Of a DNA stretch of 22,325 bases, positions 6,796 to 14,743 are shown piece after piece. A model generated the notes under the pieces. The model was not told the origin of the DNA and searched no databases. It saw only the letters and a list, made by a program, of their open reading frames with translations. Positions within the stretch are counted from its first letter, which is position 1, and the number at the start of each line of letters is the position of its first letter. Source of the stretch: a virus; the IMG/VR virus record IMGVR_UViG_3300013004_000207, positions 1 to 22,325 of that record; one strand, 5' to 3'. A program made the position numbers and the translations under genes.

Positions 6796-6987
6796 GTCTA
6801 TATCTGGAATTGTTTCGCAAAAGATAAAATGGGTTTCTGATTGAATTACTGTGTCAGAATTTAACATTTGCTTGAATGCATCAACAAACTCAGCATTAGG
6901 TTGTTCTCCTATTTGCTTTGCAAAGTAATAAGTTGGTTTAGATGCAATCACTTTGAAGGCAATGTCATTGTGTTTTATAATATTCAT
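6778..6987 (-). CDS. Small protein, unknown function
   Basis: 69 aa from the ATG at 6987, which follows the previous stop by one base (TGATATG). A start 7 codons further upstream (7008) would overlap the neighbour by 20 bases and is less likely. The sequence has a mixed alpha/beta look (IAFKVIASKPTYYFAKQIGE, then FVDAFKQML) and an acidic end (IPDIDFEPVE). No family is recognised. It is third in a run after groEL. Confidence 0.65.
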   Translation of the reverse strand: MNIIKHNDIAFKVIASKPTYYFAKQIGEQPNAEFVDAFKQMLNSDTVIQSETHFIFCETIPDIDFEPVE

Positions 6988-6988
6988 A

Positions 6989-7249
6989 TCAATGCAACCA
7001 TTCTTCATATCCCATGGTCATTGCTTCTGAAATATCAAGTTTTGGATTTTCTTTCATGTATTTAAGTGCATATGCAACAACTTCAGAAGCTAAACCAAAA
7101 TCATGGGCATCATTCAAATAATATGTGACTACATCAATTGACTGATTTATACATTCAATTGGTTTTTTGCGTCGACGAAATAATAAATGTTTAATGCGGT
7201 CGAAGAATGCTTTATCTTCGATAAAATTTTGGTTTAGCTTCTTTTTCAT
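6989..7249 (-). CDS. Small helical protein, unknown function
   Basis: 86 aa. The N-terminal 30 residues are very basic (FRRRKKP at about 24-30); the rest is predicted helical (VVTYYLNDAHDFGLASEVVAYALKYMKENP), ending in an acidic stretch. It begins two bases after the groEL stop, so it is translated from the groEL message. It is too different from GroES (no mobile-loop pattern, wrong fold) to be the missing co-chaperonin. No family is recognised. Confidence 0.7.
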   Translation of the reverse strand: MKKKLNQNFIEDKAFFDRIKHLLFRRRKKPIECINQSIDVVTYYLNDAHDFGLASEVVAYALKYMKENPKLDISEAMTMGYEEWLH

Positions 7250-7251
7250 TG

Positions 7252-8874
7252 TTACATCATTCCTGGCATTCCATGTGCCATATCCATATCGTTATCAGTT
7301 GGTTCGTCAACAATAATACATTCAGTCATTAATACCATAGAAGCAATTGATGATGCATTTTCGATAGCCGTACGAGTTACTTTGGTTGGATCAATAATAC
7401 CCATTTCCAACATATCACCAAACTCAGATGTTCTGGCATTGTATCCCCATGCACCAGTATTGGTTTTTACGAAGTGAACAATCATATCACTGTTACCTCC
7501 CGCATTGGATATAATTTGATACAATGGTGATTCAATTGCACGTTTCACAATTGCAATACCTATAGTTTCATCTTCATTAACACCTTTCAACGTGTCCAAA
7601 GCCGGAATACAACGAATCAAAGCAACGCCACCACCAGGAACGATTCCTTCTTCAACCGCAGCTCTTGTTGCAGCGAGTGCATCGTCAACGCGGTCTTTTT
7701 TCTCTTTCATTTCCATTTCAGTTGGCGCACCAATATATAAAACAGCAACTCCACCAGCCAATTTAGCCAATCTTTCTTGCAATTTTTCTTTGTCGTAATC
7801 TGAAGTAGAAGATTCAATTGATTGGCGGATGATTCGAATTCTTTCTTCGATTGCCTCTCTTTCGCCGGCTCCATTGATTACAGTTGTTTTATCTTTGGAA
7901 ATTTCAACTTTTTCGGCGGTTCCTAGCATGTCTAACGTCATATCAGCTAACGTGATACCTCTTTCCTCAGAAACAACTGTACCACCTGTTAGAGCCGCTA
8001 AATCGTCTAGCATCTCTTTGCGTTTTTCTCCGAATCCAGGAGCTTTTACTGCTGCAATTTTCAATGCACCTCTGATGCGATTCACAACCAATGTGCTCAA
8101 TGCATCTCCATCAAGATCCTCAGCTACAATCAACAATGCTTGTCCGGTTTGAACAACTGGTTCTAGGATTGGAAGCAGTTCCTTCATGCTTGAGATCTTT
8201 TTGTCAATCAACAAGATAAATGGACTTTCCATTTCAGTGATCATTTTTTCTTGATTGGTTACAAAGTATGGAGATAGGTAACCTCTGTCAAACTGCATAC
8301 CTTCCACAGTTTTCACTTCTGTTTCAGTTCCTTTTGCTTCCTCAACAGTGATTACGCCATCGTTTCCAACCACATTCATTGCTTGAGCAATTAAAGATCC
8401 AATTGTATTATCATTGTTTGCTGAGATTGAAGCAATTTGTCTGATTTTATCATTGTCATTGCCTACTTCTTGAGAAATTGATTTTAATTCTTCAACAACC
8501 ACACTAACTGCTTTGTCGATCCCACGTTTCAAATCAATTGGGTTTGATCCTGCTGCGACACTTTTAAGTCCATCAATGACCATTGCTCTTGCTAACACGG
8601 TTGCTGTGGTTGTGCCATCGCCAGCAACGTCAGCTGTTTTAGAGGCAACTTCTTTTACCATTTGTGCACCCATGTTTTCCATTGGATCTTTTAGTTCCAC
8701 TTCTTTAGCAACTGATACTCCGTCTTTGGTAATGTGTGGTGCTCCGAATTTTTTACCGATTACAACGTTGCGACCTTTTGGCCCTAATGTGCAGGCTACT
8801 GCGTTTGCTAATTGATTAACACCTGATGCTAATTTTGCTCTTGATTCGCTACCGAATTCAATTTGTTTTGACAT
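7252..8874 (-). CDS. groEL: GroEL chaperonin (60 kDa)
   Basis: 540 aa, full length, with no frameshift. ATP-binding and hydrolysis regions are intact: [10 protein letters not shown] (29-38), [10 protein letters not shown] (48-57), [12 protein letters not shown] (84-95, Asp86) and the GGGVAL segment near 410. The end, MAHGMPGMM, is a Met/Gly-rich tail like that of bacterial GroEL. The many matches to Bacteroidota GroEL (for example [29 protein letters not shown]) suggest capture from a host. No groES gene is present in the window, so it must use the host's, one elsewhere in the phage, or none, as reported for some large-phage chaperonins. A Shine-Dalgarno (AAAGGA) lies 8 bases before ATG and a TATTTATTA motif lies further upstream. 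The likely role is folding of phage structural proteins. Confidence 0.98.
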   Translation of the reverse strand: MSKQIEFGSESRAKLASGVNQLANAVACTLGPKGRNVVIGKKFGAPHITKDGVSVAKEVELKDPMENMGAQMVKEVASKTADVAGDGTTTATVLARAMVIDGLKSVAAGSNPIDLKRGIDKAVSVVVEELKSISQEVGNDNDKIRQIASISANNDNTIGSLIAQAMNVVGNDGVITVEEAKGTETEVKTVEGMQFDRGYLSPYFVTNQEKMITEMESPFILLIDKKISSMKELLPILEPVVQTGQALLIVAEDLDGDALSTLVVNRIRGALKIAAVKAPGFGEKRKEMLDDLAALTGGTVVSEERGITLADMTLDMLGTAEKVEISKDKTTVINGAGEREAIEERIRIIRQSIESSTSDYDKEKLQERLAKLAGGVAVLYIGAPTEMEMKEKKDRVDDALAATRAAVEEGIVPGGGVALIRCIPALDTLKGVNEDETIGIAIVKRAIESPLYQIISNAGGNSDMIVHFVKTNTGAWGYNARTSEFGDMLEMGIIDPTKVTRTAIENASSIASMVLMTECIIVDEPTDNDMDMAHGMPGMM

Positions 8875-8898
8875 AACTTGTTCCTTTTTTTATAACTT

Positions 8899-8912
8899 TA
8901 TAATAAATATTA
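8899..8912 (-). promoter_or_regulatory. TATTTATTA motif upstream of groEL
   Basis: Coding strand: TAATATTTATTATA, beginning with the TAA stop of the preceding gene. Unlike the other four copies, it lies about 25 bases before the ATG and is followed by a separate AAAGGA ribosome-binding site. This placement supports a DNA-level promoter role rather than a purely translational one. Confidence 0.5.
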
Positions 8913-9443
8913 CAATTCTATTTTATTTGCATATTTTAATAACATTTCTGTGTTTTTCCAAGCATTACACCCGATTCTTTTGCCTTTTCCGGCAAGTGCC
9001 ATGTCTTGATAGAAATTTACATCCCAACAGTTGCCGGTTTTGTCATAGTTCAGAATGGCATTCTCATAGAATGTCTCTGAGTTAATCACAAAGATTGCAT
9101 CTACGCCTGGGTGATGAAATGATATTGAATCACATTTGCCTCGTTTGTTTGCTCCAATATTCTTGGCAGCGGCTGATGTTTTTCTGATGGCTAGTTTTTT
9201 ATGTTCATTGCGATGTGCACCAAACAAATGATCATAGCCATCAGCATCCACTACCTGGCCAGGACAATTAAAGAAATTTTCGAGATATGGTAACACTACC
9301 TGTTCAGAAAGCTTGCCAGCATTTATTGTCATGGCTTCTCCTGACTTTAAAAATAACTCAATCATTTCATCTGTGATGTGATTTGATACGAATACAGGCA
9401 TCATTATAACTCGCCCATTGTTTTGAAATCTGTGTGTTGTCAT
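8910..9443 (-). CDS. Protein of unknown function
   Basis: 177 aa. No signal peptide or membrane segment. The middle holds conserved-looking polar clusters: DADGYDHLFGAHRNEHKK (about 67-84), NKRGKCDSISFHHPGVDAIFVIN (about 98-120) and GNCWDVNFYQDM. A D...E-x-K arrangement in the first cluster could fit a PD-(D/E)xK nuclease, but the spacing and the expected strands are not convincing. It begins directly after the VWA gene stop (TAAATG) and precedes groEL. It could be part of the MoxR-VWA unit as a third component. I do not recognise the family. Confidence 0.7.
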   Translation of the reverse strand: MTTHRFQNNGRVIMMPVFVSNHITDEMIELFLKSGEAMTINAGKLSEQVVLPYLENFFNCPGQVVDADGYDHLFGAHRNEHKKLAIRKTSAAAKNIGANKRGKCDSISFHHPGVDAIFVINSETFYENAILNYDKTGNCWDVNFYQDMALAGKGKRIGCNAWKNTEMLLKYANKIEL

Positions 9444-11615
9444 TTAATTAGCTATTTCTAAAAATTTATTGTTAATTGTTTTTGCCACTTCCATCATATT
9501 GCCTGTCTGAATAAATTGAGCATCTGCGCCATACATTCTTTTGAATAGATTTACAGCCGTGCTATAAAATCTATCGTATATGAAATAACTCAGAATGCTA
9601 ATATTATAAGATTTCATTTCATTGATTACCGCGCGGGTAAATTCAACTCCATCATAATTCCTATAACATCCTTTGATTGATGTTGGTTCGCCATCTGAAT
9701 AATTAATAAAGATTAATTCATCTCCTTTAGCATCCGTTTTAATATCTTTGATGATACTTTTAAACGCAATTCCTTCTGGTGTCAAACCAAATGTCTTAAG
9801 ATATTTAAAATAAGTTTTGATTTTATTCAATTTATCATGAGCTGAGTCATACGCATACATTGTAACACATTGTTCAGTGCCAGACATATCGTGACTTGTT
9901 CCTCGCAATGAAATTTGCACTCTAATTCCATTGGTCATACTAGCCGCTTGGGCAATTGCAACGGCACTTGTAATTGCATTATGCAATTTGTCTCCGCCAC
10001 TCATTGATCCAGATGCATCAATTGAAATGTGTATAAAATAGTTTTTAAAATGATCCGTTACTATGCGATGGAACACATTGACATTGTTGTATCCTAATTG
10101 AGCAACCAATCTTCTATCAATCTTACCAGTTTGTAGTCGTGTCGATTTAAGACTCTTATCTGCATTTCTTAATTGAAGTTTGTTTCCTAATTGTTTGCCT
10201 AACAAGATTCCTTTTTGAACCGCTATATCCATTTTGTGAACACTTGAATTAGATTGAGTTGATATTGTTCTAACATTATTAATATAATCAGCAGCCCAAC
10301 TGTCAAATAAATGAGGCATTGTGCATATAATTCCAGCATTGATTTTTTTAATTACAACAGTGGTAACCGGATCTGCTTTGCCGTCCATACTAGTATACAC
10401 TTCGCGGGTTTCAGTTCCAGATTCTTTAATTGCATTAACCAATCTAGATTGCGATTTGCTTAGTCGACCGGTCTTTTTAGATTGACCATTTAGAAAATCT
10501 GATTGAGACTTAATTGCCTTTTCTAATCGAGCTTGGTCCTGGGTTGATAACTCAGTTACAATAATTTCTTCTTTAACCTCATCTTTTGAGTCAGTGTCTT
10601 CCTCAGCAGATTCATCACTGTCATCATCTTCATCATACTCAGCTCCACTAAACTGATCATCCGTGTCATCTGTTTCATCATAGTCTTCTTTATTAGAGTC
10701 TGGTGCATTGCCATCCATATCAGTTTTGTCAGACTCTGGTTCATCTTCCCATTCTTCTGATGGAGTTGTATTAGATGATTTGTCAGATTCTGGACCTGAA
10801 TTGCCCGGGCTCTTCTCATTGCTTATTAAGCCGTTATCTTCATATAGTTTTTCAAGTTTTTTCAATTCAACTTTAGATACAGCCTCCTTGATGATTCTAT
10901 ATGTATCACATGCAAGATCCAATGCGTCTAATGTAGACTCCAATCGCCCAATAGTTTTTAAATCAATTAGGTTCCAAATATCTCGCAATCGTTTCAATGC
11001 ATTAAGATTTCTATGTGGATTAGTAAAATTGATAATATGAAACATATAACAATCCCAATCTTCTATAATCTTTGCATTTTTCTGCAGAGCTTTATCAATA
11101 ATTTTATCATTGAAATACACGGCATACATGGATTCATAATATGAACGGTATCCTGGAGCATTTGTATATACTTTGAGATCAATTCTTCGATCTTCAATCC
11201 AATTCAACAAATCTTTGATATGTTTGAGGTCGGCATTTGACATATTGCAATCTGGATCTAGTCCTCTGTATCTTATATGAGTTGAAAAATTGCTAGTTGC
11301 TAATGTACTACCTCCTTTAAATATATCAAAATCAGTATATGCAATATGAGAACCTTCGTGTAATGCTAATCCAACTGCAGAATCAAAATTCTTGCCATCT
11401 AAGGTTGTACCAATTACAACAGATTCGCCATCCGTGTAACTAGAATCATTGTTTTGAAATACTACTGGTATTTGCTTGCCGGTTACAATGTTAACAAAAT
11501 TCCCAATTGCTCGTTGCGCGGCCGCTAATTTAGTGTAATCCTTGTTTGATTTACCGAAATCAACATCGAATTCACGATTTAACCAAAAATTTGAAGATTG
11601 TGTCTTAGTTGCCAT
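9444..11615 (-). CDS. CobT-like protein with HEGSH motif and C-terminal VWA domain
   Basis: 723 aa. Residues about 80-98 contain LALHEGSHIAYTDFDIF, a zincin-like HExxH motif as seen in CobT/VWA-type proteins. Residues about 265-355 are a low-complexity acidic linker (long runs of Asp, Glu and Ser). The C-terminal part carries a VWA domain with the MIDAS motif DASGSMSGG (Asp near 532) and a later NYSDGEP. It is paired with the AAA+ ATPase gene directly upstream, 9 bases away, as in CobS-CobT and RavA-ViaA pairs. In such pairs the ATPase remodels a target chosen through the VWA protein. Cobalt chelation itself is unlikely without a CobN subunit. The HEGSH site might be catalytic or only structural. 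Confidence 0.88.
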   Translation of the reverse strand: MATKTQSSNFWLNREFDVDFGKSNKDYTKLAAAQRAIGNFVNIVTGKQIPVVFQNNDSSYTDGESVVIGTTLDGKNFDSAVGLALHEGSHIAYTDFDIFKGGSTLATSNFSTHIRYRGLDPDCNMSNADLKHIKDLLNWIEDRRIDLKVYTNAPGYRSYYESMYAVYFNDKIIDKALQKNAKIIEDWDCYMFHIINFTNPHRNLNALKRLRDIWNLIDLKTIGRLESTLDALDLACDTYRIIKEAVSKVELKKLEKLYEDNGLISNEKSPGNSGPESDKSSNTTPSEEWEDEPESDKTDMDGNAPDSNKEDYDETDDTDDQFSGAEYDEDDDSDESAEEDTDSKDEVKEEIIVTELSTQDQARLEKAIKSQSDFLNGQSKKTGRLSKSQSRLVNAIKESGTETREVYTSMDGKADPVTTVVIKKINAGIICTMPHLFDSWAADYINNVRTISTQSNSSVHKMDIAVQKGILLGKQLGNKLQLRNADKSLKSTRLQTGKIDRRLVAQLGYNNVNVFHRIVTDHFKNYFIHISIDASGSMSGGDKLHNAITSAVAIAQAASMTNGIRVQISLRGTSHDMSGTEQCVTMYAYDSAHDKLNKIKTYFKYLKTFGLTPEGIAFKSIIKDIKTDAKGDELIFINYSDGEPTSIKGCYRNYDGVEFTRAVINEMKSYNISILSYFIYDRFYSTAVNLFKRMYGADAQFIQTGNMMEVAKTINNKFLEIAN

Positions 11616-11624
11616 ACTTTAAAA

Positions 11625-12782
11625 TTAAAATGGATGAAAGTCTTCGGTTGGGTGATCTAGCTCACCGCCTACATTAAATATATCAGTTGCTGCTTGCTCC
11701 ATATGTTTCTGCACAACTTGTTTAACATATGTTCTTTCTGAATCAGTACCTCCTGATGCGTCAAAGAATGGTATGATTGAAACTTCAGCCGCTTCTTCCA
11801 AAGAAAAACCATCACACAATAATTCACATACTCGCACTGTCATACGAGTTGATATCATGGTGGTTAATTTGCCTTCTTCGGATCGCCATTCTTTGCGTGT
11901 TGCATCTGCAATGTCAGCCACTGAATGTATTAGGCTTGCTGATAACTTGTTGCCATACTTGTATGTTAACAATGCTTCTTCTCGCTCTAATGATAGAATA
12001 TCAACTTCGATAATTTCAAATCGATCCATCAATGCTCTATCCAATACTCGGGTTGATGTGTATTCAGTTCCGATATTTGCTGTGGCAATAAATGATACTC
12101 CGGAAGCTACGTGAATTGTTGGGGCATCGATGTGTTCATCTAATCTTAGATAGCGTTGACCTTCATCTAACACCGTCATTAAAATATTCCATGCTTCTGG
12201 ATGTGCTCTGGATAATTCATCTAGCAAAATTACCGAGTTCTCAGTTTTAATTGCCTTAACAAATGCAGATTCATCAAAACATGTTTCGCCATCCTTAAAA
12301 TGCGTGTTTCCAATCAATGTTGCACGTGGATCTTGAGTAGCTCCTAAGTTAAAATAAAAGAATGGACGATCCGTTGCCTTAGGTAATGCTTTTGCGGCTT
12401 CTGTTTTACCACAACCAGCTGGACCTACCATCATGATGTTTTTACCGCGGAGGGCTGACCGAACAAGATATTTCCATTTAATGTCAGTCATTTCTAAATC
12501 AGCTGGCTTAATTTTTGCAGCATTTTTAATTAGTTGCATTACTGGATCTAATGGAGTGGCTTCAATTGGCGTTTCGGCAACCGTGTATGATTCGTTTGGT
12601 TCAACCTCACTTCGACTGCATCGTCTAGCTCTACCACTATCCATGTCATACATTAGCAACTGATCGTTGTCCCTTGCAACATCAATAATGCTTTGACGAA
12701 ACAAATGCGTGATGTTTTCTTTGGTAGCAATATCATATACTAAGTTAGTATAGACATCTACATAGCCATATAATTTTTTCAT
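11625..12782 (-). CDS. MoxR/CobS-type AAA+ ATPase
   Basis: 385 aa. Walker A GPAGCGKT at 120-127, Walker B VILLDEL at 184-190, sensor 1 FIATANIG at 231-238, and arginine residues in VLDRALMDRFE (246-256) that can serve as fingers. The order and the region between Walker B and sensor 1 (SRAHPEAWNILMTVLDEGQ) match the MoxR/CobS clade. The N-terminal 80 residues have a beta-rich piece (YGYVDVYTNLVYD) of unknown function. It lies immediately before the VWA gene and would form a hexameric motor with it. cobS-like genes are common in T4-like marine phages, where their role is unsettled. It is the first gene after a promoter at 12806-12834. Confidence 0.93.
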   Translation of the reverse strand: MKKLYGYVDVYTNLVYDIATKENITHLFRQSIIDVARDNDQLLMYDMDSGRARRCSRSEVEPNESYTVAETPIEATPLDPVMQLIKNAAKIKPADLEMTDIKWKYLVRSALRGKNIMMVGPAGCGKTEAAKALPKATDRPFFYFNLGATQDPRATLIGNTHFKDGETCFDESAFVKAIKTENSVILLDELSRAHPEAWNILMTVLDEGQRYLRLDEHIDAPTIHVASGVSFIATANIGTEYTSTRVLDRALMDRFEIIEVDILSLEREEALLTYKYGNKLSASLIHSVADIADATRKEWRSEEGKLTTMISTRMTVRVCELLCDGFSLEEAAEVSIIPFFDASGGTDSERTYVKQVVQKHMEQAATDIFNVGGELDHPTEDFHPF

Positions 12783-12790
12783 TGAATCTA

Positions 12791-12832
12791 GGATTTTATA
12801 CTTATATAATATGAAATAAAAATATAAAATCC
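12791..12832. repeat. Inverted repeat around the MoxR promoter
   Basis: GGATTTTATA (12791-12800) and TATAAAATCC (12823-12832) are exact inverted copies with 22 bases between them; three further flanking bases pair with one mismatch. One arm overlaps the first promoter box and the other overlaps the predicted start site. No U-tract follows, so a terminator is unlikely. A repressor or activator operator is possible, but the AT-rich context raises the chance of coincidence. Confidence 0.4.
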
Positions 12833-12834
12833 AA
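12806..12834 (-). promoter_or_regulatory. Promoter for the MoxR-VWA genes
   Basis: Coding strand: TTGGAT (12834-12829), 17 bases ending in TTTCA, then TATTAT (12811-12806). The predicted leader is about 17 bases before ATG 12782. It lies in the 55-base gap after the T9SS-like gene. Confidence 0.7.
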
Positions 12835-12837
12835 GAT

Positions 12838-13914
12838 TTATCTATAAATTTTTTGCACTAATCCATTATCATAATGTATTAACAAGTAGCCAACTGCATC
12901 CGGATTAACCTGTTGTCCTAATAGGTTGGTGATATGTGATATAGTTAAGTTGGTATGTTTATTATCAATAGCAATAGGATCATATGTATATTGATTGCCA
13001 TTAAAATCAACCTGTGTTAATCTGTAATAATTAGTTGCAGTACTGATATATGTTTTATCTCGATATGAATATGTCGATGCCGAACTAGTTGTCCCAGCTC
13101 CGGATTGTTTATCGATTACTTGCCACAAAGTGCCATCGATTGATCTTTCAATGATATAGTAATCATTATTTAATTCGGTAGCAGTCTTCCATGTTAATAA
13201 ATTGTGGGTATTATCAGCTGTGCCAGCAAACTCAATTAATTCAATAGGTAATGGATTAATTTCAAGCAATTGAATATTATCAATCCACCATTCTTCACCA
13301 GCCGAATTAATACGACAATAAATGTCAACTGCTAACTGTGTGATGCCGGTTGGCATAGTTAGCGTAATTGTTGATGGGCCTGTCGTTGTGTTGCCAACTG
13401 GGGCTGTATAAACATCACCGGTAGGTGCAGCTGAGTTAGTGAATGTTCCATTAGCAGTATGCGTAATTACGCCAGTTGCTGTGTAAGGCCATGTAGAATT
13501 GTTGTTGCCGGTTATTCTGAGTTCAGTTATATAGGTAGCTCCGCCATTTCTAGATACTTGAACGTTGATATAATCTGCTACATCGACACCTCTTGTTGTT
13601 GCGGTTGAGTTAGTAAATGTTCGAGATGCTAGTCTAAATTTCAATTGATATACACGTGATGCAATTAAACCAGTTACATTGGGTAACGAATACCAATCTT
13701 GCTCAATAACGGAAGCAGCAGTACCAACCCCATATATTACAGCGCTTTGAGTAGGAGAAACTGATGTACTAGTTGACCAAGATGCCGTTGTTGCAGGAGT
13801 CCACCATCCAGCTGATGCATAAATTGCAGAATAGGTTTCCATGTTATCATATTGGATAACCGTTTGTGCCGTGATTGAAACGCACGTCAATAAAAATAGT
13901 AGTAACAATTTCAT
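12838..13914 (-). CDS. Secreted protein with T9SS-like C-terminal end
   Basis: 358 aa. Residues 1-16 are a Sec signal peptide (MKLLLLFLLTCVSITA). Residues about 20-220 form a beta-rich, Thr/Ser-rich domain with a WWIDNIQLLEI end, typical of carbohydrate-binding-like or choice-of-anchor jellyrolls in Bacteroidota. Residues about 225-315 (LPIELIEF, LTWKTATELNNDYYIIERS, YYRLTQVDFNG) match the fibronectin-like region that precedes Por/T9SS tails. The last 40 residues (ITNLLGQQVNP, GYLLIHYDNGLVQKIYR) resemble the final motifs of a type A T9SS signal but lack the usual PNP motif. A Shine-Dalgarno AAAGG lies upstream. The likely fate is export and possible surface attachment by the host's T9SS. It is unlikely to be a virion part. 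Confidence 0.88.
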   Translation of the reverse strand: MKLLLLFLLTCVSITAQTVIQYDNMETYSAIYASAGWWTPATTASWSTSTSVSPTQSAVIYGVGTAASVIEQDWYSLPNVTGLIASRVYQLKFRLASRTFTNSTATTRGVDVADYINVQVSRNGGATYITELRITGNNNSTWPYTATGVITHTANGTFTNSAAPTGDVYTAPVGNTTTGPSTITLTMPTGITQLAVDIYCRINSAGEEWWIDNIQLLEINPLPIELIEFAGTADNTHNLLTWKTATELNNDYYIIERSIDGTLWQVIDKQSGAGTTSSASTYSYRDKTYISTATNYYRLTQVDFNGNQYTYDPIAIDNKHTNLTISHITNLLGQQVNPDAVGYLLIHYDNGLVQKIYR

Positions 13915-13950
13915 AAGATCCTTTATTAATAATTATCAACAAATGATCTT
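13915..13950 (-). promoter_or_regulatory. Possible hairpin over the ribosome-binding site
   Basis: In the message, AAGATC (13950-13945) can pair with GATCTT (13920-13915), which lies between the AAAGG Shine-Dalgarno and the ATG at 13914. Inside the loop, TTGATAATTATTAA is itself nearly palindromic. The fold could limit translation of the secreted protein. Stems are short and AT-rich, so this is tentative. Confidence 0.3.
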
Positions 13951-13957
13951 TTGAAAA

Positions 13958-14743
13958 TTACCAGTTTCTACAAGACCAGTAACGAGCTTTAGTACGTGGG
14001 CCTGGATTATCACAGTTATGTCTAGCTCGGAAGCTTTTTCTTCTTGCTGGATTATTCTTTTTGATGCTCATTGTTTTTTGTCCAGCTCGCTTTGCTGAGG
14101 TGCCTCCATGGCCAAAGTTAACTTTAACTACATTGCCTTCTGCATTGCGTACATACACTTTGAATTTTTTAACATCGCCTCGGGTTGGTTTCCCCAATTG
14201 CACTTTGCGGCCCTGATATTCTGCTTCGTGTAATGTTGAAACTTTGCCTTCTTTGATATCACGCATTAGTTCCAATGCACATCCATCACAAATTGTAGTT
14301 TCTTTCATGTAATCCTTGTTTTGTATATTTTCATTATTTTTTGATTTGTTGCCCCAATTTTTTGCGCCTTGTTTGCGACATTTAGATAAAGCTAAAGACC
14401 CATATGCTGATGGCCAGGTTCCTCCATCCTTTGTATACCGCGCTTTAACTTTGTAATAACAAGCATCTCGTTTCGGAGTTTTTTCTTCATCTACAATTGA
14501 TTCTGCTTTTGGAGTTCGCTTACCCATACCAACTTTACGTTTTTGGGCTACCAATGAATCTTTTTCTTTTTTGTCAAAAGAGCTCCATGTTTTAGGAGTG
14601 TCATCTGAAACTTTGCGACTAGGCCGACATTTCTTTACACCTTTTGTTTTAGAATTACCACATGGACGACCGTTTTGATCTAACCATTTTTCTTTAACCC
14701 ATCGACGTAAATCTTCATTTATAATATCATGTAATTTAATCAT
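13958..14743 (-). CDS. Putative head-packaged protein: DUF5872-like part plus basic C-terminal domain
   Basis: 261 aa. The N-terminus MIKLHDIINE|DLRR resembles a T4 capsid-targeting leader with cleavage after [IL]-x-E. Residues about 14-140 (RRWVKEKWLDQNGRPCG, KKCRPSRKVSDDTPKTW, CYYKVKARY, WPSAYGSLALSKCRK) look, from memory, like DUF5872, known from phages and giant viruses. Residues about 145-200 include STLHE|AEYQ, a second possible cleavage site. The strongly basic end (RRKSFRARHNCDN, ARYWSCRNW) resembles the end of virion-associated proteins of T4-like marine phages. Cysteines are numerous and could bind zinc. It overlaps the upstream gene by one base. It may be processed into two or more head proteins; the biochemical role is unknown. 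Confidence 0.8.
   Translation of the reverse strand: MIKLHDIINEDLRRWVKEKWLDQNGRPCGNSKTKGVKKCRPSRKVSDDTPKTWSSFDKKEKDSLVAQKRKVGMGKRTPKAESIVDEEKTPKRDACYYKVKARYTKDGGTWPSAYGSLALSKCRKQGAKNWGNKSKNNENIQNKDYMKETTICDGCALELMRDIKEGKVSTLHEAEYQGRKVQLGKPTRGDVKKFKVYVRNAEGNVVKVNFGHGGTSAKRAGQKTMSIKKNNPARRKSFRARHNCDNPGPRTKARYWSCRNW

Noticed and set aside
6989-7249. Possible GroES after groEL
   Set aside because: The basic N-terminus and helical sequence do not match the GroES beta-barrel or its mobile loop.
8513-8815. Plus-strand frame of 100 codons opposite groEL
   Set aside because: It is the antisense shadow of a highly conserved coding region, with Ser/Ala/Pro-rich composition and no start signal.
8910-9443. 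PD-(D/E)xK nuclease
   Set aside because: The D...E-x-K residues are present but the expected strand pattern and spacing are unclear, so I left it as unknown.
10556-10819. 87-codon minus-strand frame inside the VWA gene
   Set aside because: It is a shifted reading of the acidic repeat-like linker; its Met/Lys-rich sequence is a by-product of GAT/GAA codons.
9444-12782. Cobaltochelatase (CobS-CobT) for B12 synthesis
   Set aside because: The pair resembles CobS-CobT in architecture, but no CobN is present and phage copies are usually not chelatases; a general MoxR-VWA role is more likely.
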